This document shows positions 45,280 to 56,965 of a DNA stretch of 64,000 bases, in pieces (the first letter of the stretch is position 1; each line of letters begins with the position of its first letter). The translations under genes were made by a program, and so were the position numbers. This stretch comes from Pezicula radicicola (taxonomy: Eukaryota > Ascomycota > Leotiomycetes > Helotiales > Dermateaceae), in assembly GCA_003008705.1 (NCBI GenBank), contig PDUO01000045.1:348342-412341 (forward strand). The letters run 5' to 3'. The notes under the pieces were generated by a model. It had not been told where the DNA came from, did no database searches, and saw only the letters and a program-made list of their open reading frames with translations.

Positions 45280-47022
45280 TCAAATCATAACGAACCCGTC
45301 GGTATCCTTAAGGTCCTCGTGAATTCTGTTATACCAGATGAGGTCTTCCAACGAGTCTTCCCAGCCGATCCCGACTTGTTGTACGGCGCCATTAACATTA
45401 AGACGAAATTGTGCCTTGTAATACGTCTTGGTGGGGTTTGGATCATCTTCTGGAGTGGTACACTTCAATAGGAAGAATTCCCCACTCACGTGCTCGTAAT
45501 CTGCCACAAAGTTCCACGGTGATTTGGTGAGGTGTTCGAGATGGAGAATCTTGGATCCATCGGGGATTACATCACCGCCTTCAAGTTCTTTCTCATTATA
45601 ATACTTTAGCTCTCGCTTCCCATCATCGTTAACCAATTTTATTAGCAAAGGGCCGTATCCGAGACTGTTGTACAGACCAGTGTATGCGTTGCTGGGTAGG
45701 CTCTGGGGAATCCATTTCGAGGGGAGATTCGGGAAAAGCGACTCGGGAGTTCGGAGCGCGGACTTCACCGCTTCTGCCAAATGTTTCTGGGCTACGTCAA
45801 AGTGATCGACACGCTTGTTGGGCGTCACACCGAACTTCTCGTCGAGAAGCGTCCTGAATAGTGCTTGTTCGAAATCGTTGGACGATTCGGCTGTATTAGA
45901 GAAGAGTGCGATACCCCATTTCAAGGATGGTGCGTATGCCATCCATGCTCCGAAACCTGGCAGCGCACCGGCGTGATCATACACTTCAATACCCGGCGAG
46001 AAGATGTCTTTTGTCCAGCCGAGAGTGTGAGATCTGTCTCCAACCCTGGGAGGAGACTCGGAAGCTGGCACGATGCAGCGCGGCGTGCGAAGCTCGGTTT
46101 GGGAATTTTTCGATATGACTTCATCTGAGCCATTGATCAATGCCCGGAGGTATTTGGCGTAGTCGAGAACACTGCTAATCATGTGGCCAGCACCAGAGAT
46201 GGATGGCGCATCCATCCATCGTTGAAAGAGGAACTCCTCCTTGTCTTTGTCCCAATAGTATCCTCGAGCAAAGACGGTATCGCTAGGTCCTTCTTTGTTG
46301 TGCACGAAGTCTAGGGCATCTTGGACTGAGAGGAACGTGCTGCTCATACTCAGTTTACTCCAGATATTCGAGGAGAAATATTCGGCCAAAGGTTTACCCG
46401 AAAGTCGCTCAACGAGGGCCGAAGCAATGGCAAACATGAGATTGTTGTACTGCCATTTGGTGCGTGGTTCGACGCTGAAAGGCAAGTGTGGAAGACGAGC
46501 TAATAGGGTTTCGATCTTGTCCCTGTCATTGAAATAGGCCATATTATGGCCAGGGAGACCCGTGCGATGGGAGAGGATGCCCTCGATTGTCGCTGCACTG
46601 GATAGGTACGGATGGTTAAGCACAAATCCCGGGAGTAATGATGATATTGTAGATTTAATCGTAATGGGCAATCCGTTCACGGTGGCTCCTGTTTGGATGA
46701 GTTGGAGAAGGGCTAATGCTGTGAACGACTTCGTGGTCGAGCCGGTGAAATATAGTGTAGAGGGAGTCGCTTTGGCTGATGGCATCTCAGCTATTCCATA
46801 CCCCTTATTAAACAGGTCAGCTGACAAGGTTACGAATTGAATGAAACCGAAAAGAATCAAACCTTACAGCAGAGTATGTTTCATCGCTATGGTTATACTT
46901 GGTATGTTCAATCTCTTCAGATTCTTCTCTACTAGTTCCGCAAACTTCTCATCCAAAGGATATCTTGTCTCCTCACTTATATGAGCGAAAGAACGCTTTG
47001 AATACTCTTGGGTGGTGGACAT
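45280..47022 (-). CDS. Serine beta-lactamase-fold hydrolase, probably frameshifted in exon 1
   Basis: The main exon (46803-45280) encodes 507 aa with the class C/LovD-like signature: STTK (SxxK) at GSTTKSF, YNN in WQYNNLMF, and HAG in YDHAGALPGFG. A C-terminal lipocalin-like region follows. The first exon (47022-46868) encodes MSTTQ...FAELVEKNLKRLNIPSITIA, the usual start of the fold. It then loses frame: the tail needed to join GYGIAEMP (SDETYSA) is in another frame, and the exon is 155 nt long, not a multiple of three as the join needs. The intron is 46867-46804 (GTAAGG...TTTAATAAG). Family members hydrolyse esters, amides or peptides, or transfer acyl groups. It is either a recent pseudogene or my exon 1 is wrong. 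Confidence 0.75.
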
Positions 47023-47039
47023 GGCTCATGAATAACGAG

Positions 47040-47766
47040 AGATAAATAAGGATAAGTTGCAGCGTTTATGGTTTATGTATTCGATGCAACCCCCGCATCC
47101 TTCAGTGTAAGCACGGCCCTTATCACACACCTAATAGGTATTTTGCAAGGATGTGGCCGTGTGTTCCGGATTGTTGGTAGATAACACAATCGACTCCATA
47201 TCTTTACAAGGTCAGATCTTCATATCGTGCAATCATACGAGTCTAAGTTCTGAATATTTTCATGTCTATTGATGTTAGGTTCTGGTATATTCCGGTATCT
47301 TTTGTAAGCCTGTGTGTGAGAAACGTAGGAACGTTGAGTAGCGTGAGTGACGTATATTCAGAAGTTCAGAACTTATTCTTGCCCTTCTAATCAAAGTCGG
47401 GCCGTATTCCCCGTGCAAGGCCTGGGTGCACGTGAGAGCCCTCTCACTGTGTGAGGCAAAATCAAATCCGACTGCTCAGTGGTGGTCCCAAATAGCTCTC
47501 CCTCTGACCTCCCAGATCAATAACACTAAGAGGAATAGAGCCGCAGTGGCTGAAAAGAGGTATGGGTGGTTACATGTGGGGAAGTACAAAGCACAAGTGG
47601 GGAGGGAAATCAAAAGATGGGGAACCCCACCATCTGCTCCCCAGGATGTGTGAGAACTTGTCGGAGCTTGTCCAGCCCACGTATCATAAGTACCCAGGTA
47701 AGGGAAGCAACGATTGCGGAGTGACGAGAGCTATTAATCTCGAAATATTCTTGCACCAGCATCGTC
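47040..47766. other. Intergenic spacer between divergent genes
   Basis: This is the upstream region of both the hydrolase (minus) and the reductase (plus). No motif or gene is recognised. Confidence 0.4.
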
Positions 47767-48813
47767 ATGACCAAAACAGCAGACAAATACCGTACCGTCC
47801 TGGTTACGGGTGCCAATGGCTTCTATGCAGCAGCAATCATGGACCGCCTGGCAAAGAATGGAGTCACCATCCATGGAACGGTACGAAGCAAACGCGCAAT
47901 AGAAGCACTGCAAAGCAAATACGGGGAGCAGATAAAGCTATTCATTGTTCCTGATATTACTACTGAAAACGCCTTCAATGAGGCCGTCAAGGGCGTTGAT
48001 GCAGTCTTTCACGTCGCCTCGCCATTTATAGATGTTTATTCCGATGCCAAAACCGAGTTCCTCGATCCTGCCATGAAAGGTGCTCTCTCAGCCCTCAACG
48101 CTGCCACGACAGAGCCCAAGGTTAGAAGGGTGGTCATGACATCTTCATGTGCCGCTATTGTCAATCCGCTACACGAGACGGGCTTCCACCGACCAGGCTA
48201 TACTTATTCGGAGAAGGATTGGAATCCTCTGATGTACGATGAGGCTTGCACAATGACCGAATTCGATCCCGTTTATACCGCGTCCAAGAAGTTAGCCGAG
48301 GAAGCAGCGTGGAACTTCATGAAAGAGTCGCCGCGACACTTTGATCTGATCTGCATCAATCCCTGCCACACGTGGGGATTCTACACGCAACCTGTCAGCT
48401 CTGCTGCTCAGTTAAATAAAACTAACGCAGAGCTTGCACGTCTAATGGATGGCGAGGAGAAGGAGCTGCCATATTGTCATATGCCATGGGCCGTCAATAT
48501 TTCCGAGGTGGCTGACTCACACATCCAAGCTCTCTACAACCAGAAGGCGAACGGTCGCTATATTATTGCTAACGAACCTGTCGACTTCCAACAGGTGGTT
48601 GACATAATGGTGAGAAGGTTTCCTGATGCCGATTGGTTGAAGAACGTCCCCAAGGGAAAACAAGGAACGCGGCAGCTGACCAATTTCTTCTCGTTGGACA
48701 ATTCGCGTTCCATTCAAGATCTTGGTATAAGCTATGGGCCCATTGAGCAATCCATCGTTGATTTCTGTACTCAATACCAAGAAGACCGAAACAAGTGGGC
48801 AGCAGCAGCTTAA
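47767..48813 (+). CDS. NAD(P)-dependent aldehyde/ketone reductase (dihydroflavonol-reductase-like)
   Basis: This is a single-exon protein of 348 aa. The N-terminal glycine motif is VTGANGFYAA (TGxxGxxA), followed by VFHVASPF, a catalytic MTSSCAAI Ser and YTASKKLAEEAAW (YxxxK). INPCHTWGF matches the substrate loop of extended SDRs of the GRE2/cinnamyl-alcohol/dihydroflavonol reductase group, which reduce aldehydes and ketones with NADPH. It is intact, with a tail of Ala residues before the stop. No signal peptide is seen, so it is cytosolic. Neighbouring genes point to general catabolic or tailoring use; there is no proof of a role in the PKS pathway. Confidence 0.9.
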   Translation: MTKTADKYRTVLVTGANGFYAAAIMDRLAKNGVTIHGTVRSKRAIEALQSKYGEQIKLFIVPDITTENAFNEAVKGVDAVFHVASPFIDVYSDAKTEFLDPAMKGALSALNAATTEPKVRRVVMTSSCAAIVNPLHETGFHRPGYTYSEKDWNPLMYDEACTMTEFDPVYTASKKLAEEAAWNFMKESPRHFDLICINPCHTWGFYTQPVSSAAQLNKTNAELARLMDGEEKELPYCHMPWAVNISEVADSHIQALYNQKANGRYIIANEPVDFQQVVDIMVRRFPDADWLKNVPKGKQGTRQLTNFFSLDNSRSIQDLGISYGPIEQSIVDFCTQYQEDRNKWAAAA

Positions 48814-49252
48814 TTAGTAGAAAACAAAAAACTGACATTGATCGTTTTATTTGTCGATACTTCCCAATGTACTATTGCATTATAAACACCCCTAAATACC
48901 TGCATGCTCCTGACCCGTATACATCAGATGTAACCATACGATTCGTACACAGAGATCAGAGATAAGCATGATATTCAACGACACTACGCCACACTTCTAC
49001 GTAAAACAGCTATGACCCTACGATCATAGTTAGAGTTAGTTAAAATGTTAACCCGATGGAAATAGGAATTAGTAAGCATCATTTGAGATTCATAGGTATT
49101 TTACAGTATCGTCAAAGCAAAGCAAAGTATAGCTTTCAATTATTTAGAAATTTGCCTTTCTGTTACCATGAACTTAACTATATAAAAAAGTGGCCAAAAG
49201 ACATATAGCACTCGATAAAACTCCAATCCAGATTACTTACCAGTACTGAGTC
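48814..49252. other. Spacer between convergent genes
   Basis: AT-leaning, non-coding sequence between two 3' ends. No terminator-like structure was singled out. Confidence 0.4.
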
Positions 49253-51353
49253 TTACCAACTGATCAGCCTCCATTTAGTGGAAGTATGATGTCTGATACG
49301 GGCGCCATAAAAGTACAAGGGAATTACTAATGCCATAATGGTTAGGAAGATTCCAGCCATTGTGCCGAATACCTATCGTTAGCATATTAGCCAACCATAT
49401 ATTCAAAGGTGTTATTGGAGATGCGATTGATAAATTCCTTGCATACCTTCTGATATCCTGAGGTTGTGGTCCAAGGTATAATCCCGTGGAGGAAGCCATA
49501 GGCAACCACGTTCTTGAGTCCGTTGACCAGAAGCAATGCTTCAGCAGCAACTGGATAATACGAATCCAAGACATAAGTCATACCGATACTGGCAACCCCT
49601 GTGAGCCCCACACTAATGAATCCGTAGCCCACAAAGATGACGGCCCAGTGCAACTGTTGCTGAGCGCCAAAGCCGAACATCAAACAGCCTACAGGAACGC
49701 AGATGGCAGGTACAATGAGGAGTACGAGACGATCTTCAGGCAAGAAGACACCATCTCTTCTACGCGCTTTTCGGGCTGAGTATACATCTGTGAGGTAACC
49801 ACCCGAGATGGCTCCTACAACGAATCCAACTGCCAGATGGTGAGATTAGTATTATCTCTCACTTAAGGTGTCTCCTAAATTGGCAGGGTATCTGGATATG
49901 CTTACAAAGAGTTGGAACATTGATAAGGCCTCCAATGCCCGCGGTGAAATTGTATGGAGGCACCTGAAGCACAAAAGAGTATACCGATCCGACGGCAATG
50001 ACCAAGGCGAGACAAGTGGAATCTTTTAGTTGTGAATATCAGCAAATAAGTTGAGGAGAATGTTCTCCTTCTTGCGGAATAACTCACAACTCAAAAAGCC
50101 CCAGAAAACGGCTGGATAGGCCCCGAGAGGAAATGGACGAATGAAGATGTTCCAAAAGCTGTGGCCAGGGGTGATGCCAGACCAAGGATTGAGCGATCGC
50201 ACATAAGACTGTTTGGCGGGGTATGTCGGTGTAGTATTGGATGGAGTACGGTACTCAATTGTGCTGGCTGCTATTTTTTTCTTGGGATCATTCGAATTAT
50301 CGGTATCTTGATTCAGATTGAAATTCCGGTAGTGGCGAGTCTCGGGGACGAAGAAAAATACGCCAATAAAGCTGATGCCACAGAAGATGGTTAAGATCCA
50401 GCAGAACCAGTGCCAGCTGAGGCCTTTAGGGTTGTAAATTGTCAGTCACTTTCGTGCATTCAAGGTAGGAAAATGCTTGATTGAATCACACATACTTGTA
50501 ATGACAAATCCAGAAACTAGAGGCCCGATAGAATTGCCCGATGCGAGAAAGATGATGTACACCATCATTTTATGTCCTCTCTCGTGCAAGAAAAACAAAT
50601 CCTGCGGTGGGACTTTTTGTCAGCTAGGCTACTCACTTCCTCTGCTGGGACAAACGGGCTGGTTTGGAGAATACGAACATTTACAAACGCAGCTGACAAT
50701 GCCTCGGTCGCTGATCCGCCAACTGCGGCTACAAGTCGAGCAGCTAGCAAGTCTTCGAAACTTGTCGCCACGGCGCTCCAAATGTTGCAGACAAAGAGGA
50801 TAAGGGAACACGCTACAAACACCGGCCGTTTTCCCGACCAGATCGAAAGCGGGACCAAAAGGAAGTTCTGTTAATGGTATTTTAGTGTCTCTTGTTTATT
50901 CCAAACAAAGGCATACAAAATTAGCAAAACTTACACCTAGTCCAAGGACCAGAATGGGATAGACCAAGAGACCAGAGATGGTGTTGATGGGCTTCCCGTA
51001 TTGCTCGCTGAGGGTGAAAAAAGCCGATGAGATGCCTCCGATGAAACAATTGTTAAGGAACGAATATATACAGATGTTGATGAATATGACATATTTCTTC
51101 CATTGCGGAAATAGTAGTGGGTCATTAGGGTCTTCCGATGGTTGCGGCACTAGCAGAATATTCGTTCCTTCGAGACGAAGAAGATGATTTCCCGAGTGGA
51201 CACCTAGAGTTGCAACAGACATGTGTCAGTCGTCACATGCGATGAAATAGTCTAAGGACAAGCAACAGGAGCAGGAGAGGTCAAATACATACCGTCAACG
51301 AGCTGCACGGTACCCTCACTGCTATCCAACTCTTTAAGAGTACGGTAGACCAT
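49253..51353 (-). CDS. MFS transporter (DHA1-type drug or metabolite exporter)
   Basis: Eight exons keep one frame: 51353-51293, 51203-50935, 50867-50637, 50601-50496, 50423-50088, 50022-49906, 49829-49447 and 49372-49253, giving 540 aa. The cytosolic N-terminus contains EDPNDPLLFPQWKKY, the start typical of fungal DHA1 proteins (DPxNPxxWxxxKK). Twelve hydrophobic segments follow, including ARLVAAVGGSATEALSAAFV in helix 4 and GFVVGAISGGYLTDV. The large central loop carries PETRHY. Expected role: proton-coupled export across the plasma membrane. It lies beside an FAD hydroxylase gene in the same orientation. Confidence 0.88.
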
Positions 51354-51840
51354 CGTGATAAAATGGAAGGAAATATATGGCCTCGGATGGAAGGACGAAA
51401 GAAATCACTACCAGTATTGACGTTGTGAAATATACGTTTGTTATGTCGTACGAGGATTTGGAAAGGGCCATTCATCAAGAAGGGTCCCCAGACAAACTTT
51501 ATAGGATTATACCCAATCGAGACACCTCAAGGACTTCCCCACATCCCCACACAAAACCTTACCCTAATCCCGCAGCCGAGGGGATGGATCGTCAATGCAA
51601 AAGCACTTTGAGAAGAAAGTTTTGAGCGAAAGGGTCAGCTGGATCATCTTCTCAAACCAAAAAGCAGATGGATAGACCTAATTTGCGCACAGACAATTGA
51701 CATGCATTCAAGCAGAATTCCATTTGCAAACATACCTATTTATCTTCGTGTGTAGCAATACATCAAACTACCTTATTTCATACGCAAAAGCGAACGTAAG
51801 CGTCTATGTGATGATAACAAGAATTGCCTATTCATTTCGT
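51354..51840. other. Spacer between MFS and FAD hydroxylase genes
   Basis: No gene is supported. It should contain the MFS promoter and the 3' end of the hydroxylase. Confidence 0.4.
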
Positions 51841-53602
51841 CTATAAAACTGACATATCTAACCCTAAATGTTCCTCTAAACACCGAAAGACCAATTCCGA
51901 CGTGGTCTGCTTGACAAAAGTATTAAGTATATGCTGATCAGGACGAATCAGAACGGCAGAGCCTTGGTCTAAGTGGAACCCCTTAACCCACTCGATACCA
52001 CGTACGCCCGGGACGAGGTTAAAATCCTCACCGAGAACTATCGTGTTGATACGAAGAGCCTTCCTCGCGGCCTTGGGGACCTTGGCCCGGACATCAGCAA
52101 TCTTACTTTGCCACGCAGGTGCAGATGACTTGTCGATGATAACGGTGAACGCATCAAATGAACAGAGATCGAGCGTCGAGTACTCCTTAGACTTGATCTC
52201 CTCGGGGGTGAGTTCGGTGACATAGGATGTGTCTATTGGGGGTAGAGTCTTGGCACATGTTGGTAATGACGCGCTGGTGATCCACGCATGCGGGAGTCGA
52301 CCACCGGGCCGGTAGGAATCTACGTAGAGCGATGCACTAAGAGGAATCTCGGTCTCACCGTAGATGTAACCAATATGAAGACCGAGATTGTCAAAGTGTT
52401 CCCGCTGCCCCTCGATGCCTTTGAGGACACCGGGTCGCGTGGATGGAGGTGTGATGGATTGGTATAGGTTATCCTTAGCCCGGCGCAGATCGCTGTCCGT
52501 TGTCCCTAACGTCCGTAATAGGCTAAAGATTTTCTTGCCGTTCTTGACGCTCTGCTCGGAGTTCACCAGTGCTACTTGGCGACGGCCAGACTGGTATGTC
52601 TCGAGAAGATCGTGTCCACCCCAGCGCTGAACAGCGGCAGCAACTTTGTAGGCCAGATTGTGTACATCGCCGAGACCGGAATTGAGACCTAGTCCACCCG
52701 TAGGAGGGAAGGAATGCGCAGCATCACCCACACTGTTTATTGAGAGAATCCCAGTCAGCTCAGCTACAATGACAAGAGCAGCAACAAGAGTTAGTGTAAG
52801 GTGTTTTTGGTTCTTACAGGAAAACATTGCCATCTCTATAGCTCTCGGCAACTTTGCAGCTGAGGATCCACGGCCGATGACTATGGACGGTGAAATCCGC
52901 CGTCGTCCCGATTGCCGCCGCCACGGTCTTGCGACAGAGTTTCTCATCCCAGCTCTCTACGGGATATTTCTGTGACTAAAGAAAAAAGATTATGGTAGTA
53001 AGTCAATCTATCAAATCATTACCAGGTAGATTAGGGGAGCTCTCTACATCAAAGTTGCAAATCAAGACTTGGTTGTTGTCCAAGTCATAACTAATGATAA
53101 ATCCTGACACTTCGGGGTCCATGATCCAGTGAAGCATGCCAACGTTTTCGGCTACCACCGTTCGCAGATCGGCGCTGAAATGAATAGTCATCATTGTATC
53201 ATCTGTCAAGTAAATCGTCAGTATCAACATGGCTTCAAACAACTATTAGTAGGAACATCTACATGATGATTCTCCCTCGCATTGTATCCCTAGACAGTCC
53301 CGGACCTTGCTTCTAGCACCATCGCATGCTATGACGAATCTTGACCGGATGTGATATTCTGTCCCAGTTCCACGATTTTCCACTGTGGTGATCACGAGAT
53401 CGTCCTCCTTTATATAGTAAGTATCAATTATCAACTTCAAATTGCCATAACTAGCCCAAATTGAGAGAAAGTGAGAGTCATCAAAACATACATTTTTACA
53501 GCTGACAAAGGAGTGGTTTTTCCGGATCTCCGTCTCTCCATCTTTCGCAAGGCGGTCAAATACAAATTCTTCAAAGGCCGGTTGGGGAATGTTGTGAATC
53601 AC
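51841..53602 (-). pseudogene. FAD-dependent phenol hydroxylase-type monooxygenase, N-terminally truncated
   Basis: The frame 53,602-53,246 holds IHNIPQPAFEEFVFDRLAKD and VIACDGARSKVRDCLG (the DG motif). A second piece around 53,220-53,003 continues with TIHFSADLRTVVAENVGMLH and ICNFDVES. The last exon carries VGDAAHSFPPTGGLGLNSG (the GD motif) and a thioredoxin-like C-terminal region ending LEEHLGLDMSVL. The order matches the PheA/TfdB-like aromatic hydroxylases. The first ~100 residues, with the GxGxxG FAD-binding motif, could not be found up to 53,985. The gene therefore looks truncated. If not, an unusual first exon lies upstream. Introns around 53,250, 53,195 and 53,000 look intact. Confidence 0.7.
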
Positions 53603-53985
53603 ATAAGGTTTTCTCTGCTATTGCACTATGCGTTCAACTCTCGGTGATATTTGCAGTATCAAGAACCCTTGATGGTGGTTGTGTTTCCAATCCTTCCACA
53701 GATCATCAAAAGATTTAACGGTCCCGAAACAGATATTAATAACCCCTAACTCTAATCATCGGGTTCCATGGTTATACCGGTTTCACATGCAGATTGTTTA
53801 GTTTTCCTATCGCTGCGCTGGCGGCGCTGTCCAAACCTCTCCCTGCGCCGCGCCTATTCCGCCGGCACTCGAGGCGATGGTCTTCACAGAAGAATGCGAG
53901 TTCAAGCTTGACTTATCGCAGATTATAATTCATTACATGGGATATTCGCAGATTAGAGAGCTATAAGAAAGCTTCATATTTCACC

Positions 53986-56096
53986 TCAAAGAGATTCGAC
54001 ATGGTCCGCTCTTACAGCGGCTGCAATAGACTCCTTCTCCCCGAATGATTCCTTTGCCCCAATAGCCGCCTCATCCCCATCAAATAGTCTCGCCATCTCC
54101 TCCAGCGTCGGACCCTTGGTTTCAACAAATAAGAACCAGACAGCAAAACACTCTAATACCAGAATGGCAATGTAAACAAAATAAAATTTCCACTGCAGAT
54201 GTTGGAGCCCGATGGGATTTACTGCTGCTGTAAGTACTAGTCACCCATAGGATAAAGGACTGGATTAGAAGAGCTACGTACCGTATTGATTAAATACCGA
54301 GGCACAACATACTATTGTTACGCAAATTGCCAGTCCCTTTGCACGGATGTTGTAGGGGAGGATTTCAGCGCAGTATGAGATTGTCAGGCCGGGCCAGGCA
54401 AGGCCAGCGACGCCATAGAAGAGAAATATCATAGCAATGACGGCACGGCCTGCGGAGTTGCTGCCTGTCTTAGCATAGACAGCAGAAAATCTGTATACCG
54501 TCAGCTTCTTTCTTTAATCCAAGATATCCATATATATACATACGCTGTCCAAATAGTAAACGAGATTAGCATTCCAACAGCTGCGATTAGGAAGAGCTTG
54601 CGCCGGCCCACTTTGTCAACGGCAAAGGCGAAACCAACAGCCACGAAAAAGGACCATAGTTGGAGTCCACCGTTGATAAGAGATTGGTCATAGGAGCTGG
54701 TAACACCGACAGATTCCAAGATGCTGTGGAGATAGTAGGACACCAACCCGTTTCCTGAACATTGGGAAAAGAATGCTACAAGAACGATGAGTAGAAGTCG
54801 TTTTCTGTTCCCACGGGTCTTGAGCAAGTCGCTCCAGGAATTGTTGTCTGCCAGCTTCTCGAGCTGGATTGTGTTCTGGATCTCATAGAGTTCGGCCTTA
54901 ACAAATTCGTTGGTGCTGTCGCCGCTGGCATGGTACTACGACGAACAAATGATTGGCTGTTGAATATGCATGAAGTCTTGACATCTTTGTACAAACCTTT
55001 ACCAGAATTGCCATAGCTTCCTGGCTTCTATCTTTGGAGCACAGCCATCGCGGGCTTTCTGGTACGGCCCAGATAAGAATCAGTTGAATGATAGGCATCG
55101 CAGCTTGCAGGCCGATCGGAATCTGCCATGCTGCATTGGTGGTGTATTTCACTGTTCCAAATACAGTCCAGGCAGCAATGATGGATCCCATAAACTATCA
55201 CAGTCAGCATAATACTTTTTCATCAAGCACTAAACGATGTACCCAGAACGTGTTATATCTATGAGATAGATTAGCAAGAATATAGTAGCTTTACAGTAAG
55301 GGGTGCATACAATGTACCGAGCTTTCCACAGTGCTGAGGATATGCAAGCTCCATGATCAATAGAGGAGCAGATCCTTGAGTTATGTTTGCCCTTCGGAAT
55401 TGTCAGTTAGTTAAACTAGGCAATATAAGTAGGCCACTGTACCCGAATCCGACAAGAAATCCGCCTCCCATATACATGCTTACCGCATGACTGGAAGGGA
55501 CAGCTGCTCTGATCAGCGTTTTAAAGTGAAAAAGGTAGGCGCAATGACAAACCTTGCAGGATGACACCGATCAAAACAAAGAAAATTCCGACAGAAACAC
55601 CTGCACGTCTCCCGAGGAGATCGGCGGAGTAATTTATAAAGGGTAACGCAACCACACCTCCGACCATTTGAATGGCTGTAAAAAGACCAAGTCTAGAACC
55701 AGTGGGATGTCCAAAATCTACGAAGAAGGTTAGTGCTCATCACTCTCAGAGAAGAAATGAGTGGGTTGAAAAAAGGGCTACACTACAATCCTGCCATGGA
55801 TCCATAGTTTGAAGCCCATTTTGAAGACTGCCGTCGAATCCAGTGGTAGTTGATCCAAGTAGCATGATAGGCATCATGGCATATAGCTTGCGCAAGCCTG
55901 AGTGTCGCCACCAGACGACATGCGGGACTTCAAGCACATCGATGGGATCCGCAAGACGAGCCATGTTCAGTGTGTCATCGAAGTTGTCGTTGGGAAGACG
56001 ATGATCGCTGGTTGGCTTCTCTATTGCGACTGAATGGAGGCTGAGAATAGTTGTGAGCGCTGTGACTTTGGAAGAGAAAGTATTTCTAGTTATCAA
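53986..56096 (-). CDS. MFS sugar transporter (lactose/hexose permease-like)
   Basis: A multi-exon gene of about 520 aa in the sugar-porter family. It shows the N-terminal STTTGFDGSLQNGLQ (usual GYDGS motif), DYFGHPTGSRLGLF across intron 1, LLGRRAGVS between helices 2 and 3, VPESPRWLCSKDR (PESPR signature) after helix 6, VDKVGRRKLFL (GRR motif) and VETKGPTLEEMARLFDG at the end. Introns are GT-AG and short; only the first join was worked out to the base, the rest are approximate. The first Met (56,096) may be too early; Met at MARLADPIDV is an alternative. It is divergent from the beta-galactosidase across about 870 bp, so galactosides are the likely substrate. Uptake would be by proton symport at the plasma membrane. 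Confidence 0.85.
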
Positions 56097-56965
56097 TTTA
56101 CTTTGAAGGGAACTTGCTGTGAAGAGGATCGTAAGAAATAGTATTCTCGGAACTTTCGTAGGTCTTATACAAGCATCCAGAGAGCGGTGCTGCTTCTGGA
56201 AGTCTAATCACAAGTCCCTGTTCTGATTTGGCTTTGCCACATGTCGTCGAATCGAAAATTGTGGGGACTGGGGTTAGCAGTGTGGGGTAAAGAAAACGTG
56301 GAGAGACAGGAAAGATCAGCTGTGAAAAGGCGTGCTATTACACATTTGATTCGTGCCCCAGTAAGCAAACCACATATGCGCTATGACTGTCTTTGTTGCA
56401 ATTCCGGTAAGCAGTAGACGAAGTCAAGGGGACTGTGGCTTAACAGCCAACCAGGAACTGGCATTCCCGGTGTGGGGAAAGGAAGGTGGGGAAAGACAAG
56501 AAAAGCCGGAAATTGATGCTTGTTGCGTCGCGGGTTGAAGACCAATCAGAATCTCGCATTCCCGGGGCTCTTCATCTCTTGGTTTGGTCTGGTGTCATTA
56601 TGTGCATATGCACTCCATCCCCTCGGATTTCTCCACTCTCCACAGCCGACCCTTGAAATGGACCGCAATATCCTCGCAATCTGTGTTAATCATCTCCACA
56701 CATTGTGGGGCAGAAAGTAAACCCCTCTGGGCATCATGACTGCCCGGGTCCATACACGGAATATGGATTCTCAAGCTCTCCAATTAAAGTGAAATCGATT
56801 CAACGGCACATGCTCCAATCCTGACAAGATCTTCGTTGACAGCTCAACCACATTGCACTGCCCTTAAAGTAAAAAGTTCGCCCGCAGTGCGTTGTGGTAT
56901 ATCTTTCGTAAACAAACGTCTTTCCGAGTCGTCTCTCAATATATCATCCTCCAGAAACCGCGAAA
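56097..56965. promoter_or_regulatory. Divergent promoter of permease and beta-galactosidase with CreA-type hexamers
   Basis: Seven matches to the carbon-repressor consensus SYGGRG are present: GTGGGG at 56,261, 56,282, 56,472, 56,486 and 56,705, CTGGGG at 56,268, and its complement at 56,356. The sequence GCATTCCCGG occurs twice (56,461 and near 56,547). Carbon catabolite repression of both genes is inferred. Confidence 0.55.

Noticed and set aside
45280..46803. LovD-like acyltransferase acting on the PKS product
   Set aside because: The SxxK and Tyr motifs are shared by the whole beta-lactamase superfamily, the gene is 7 kb from the cluster and it seems frameshifted; nothing specific supports the role.
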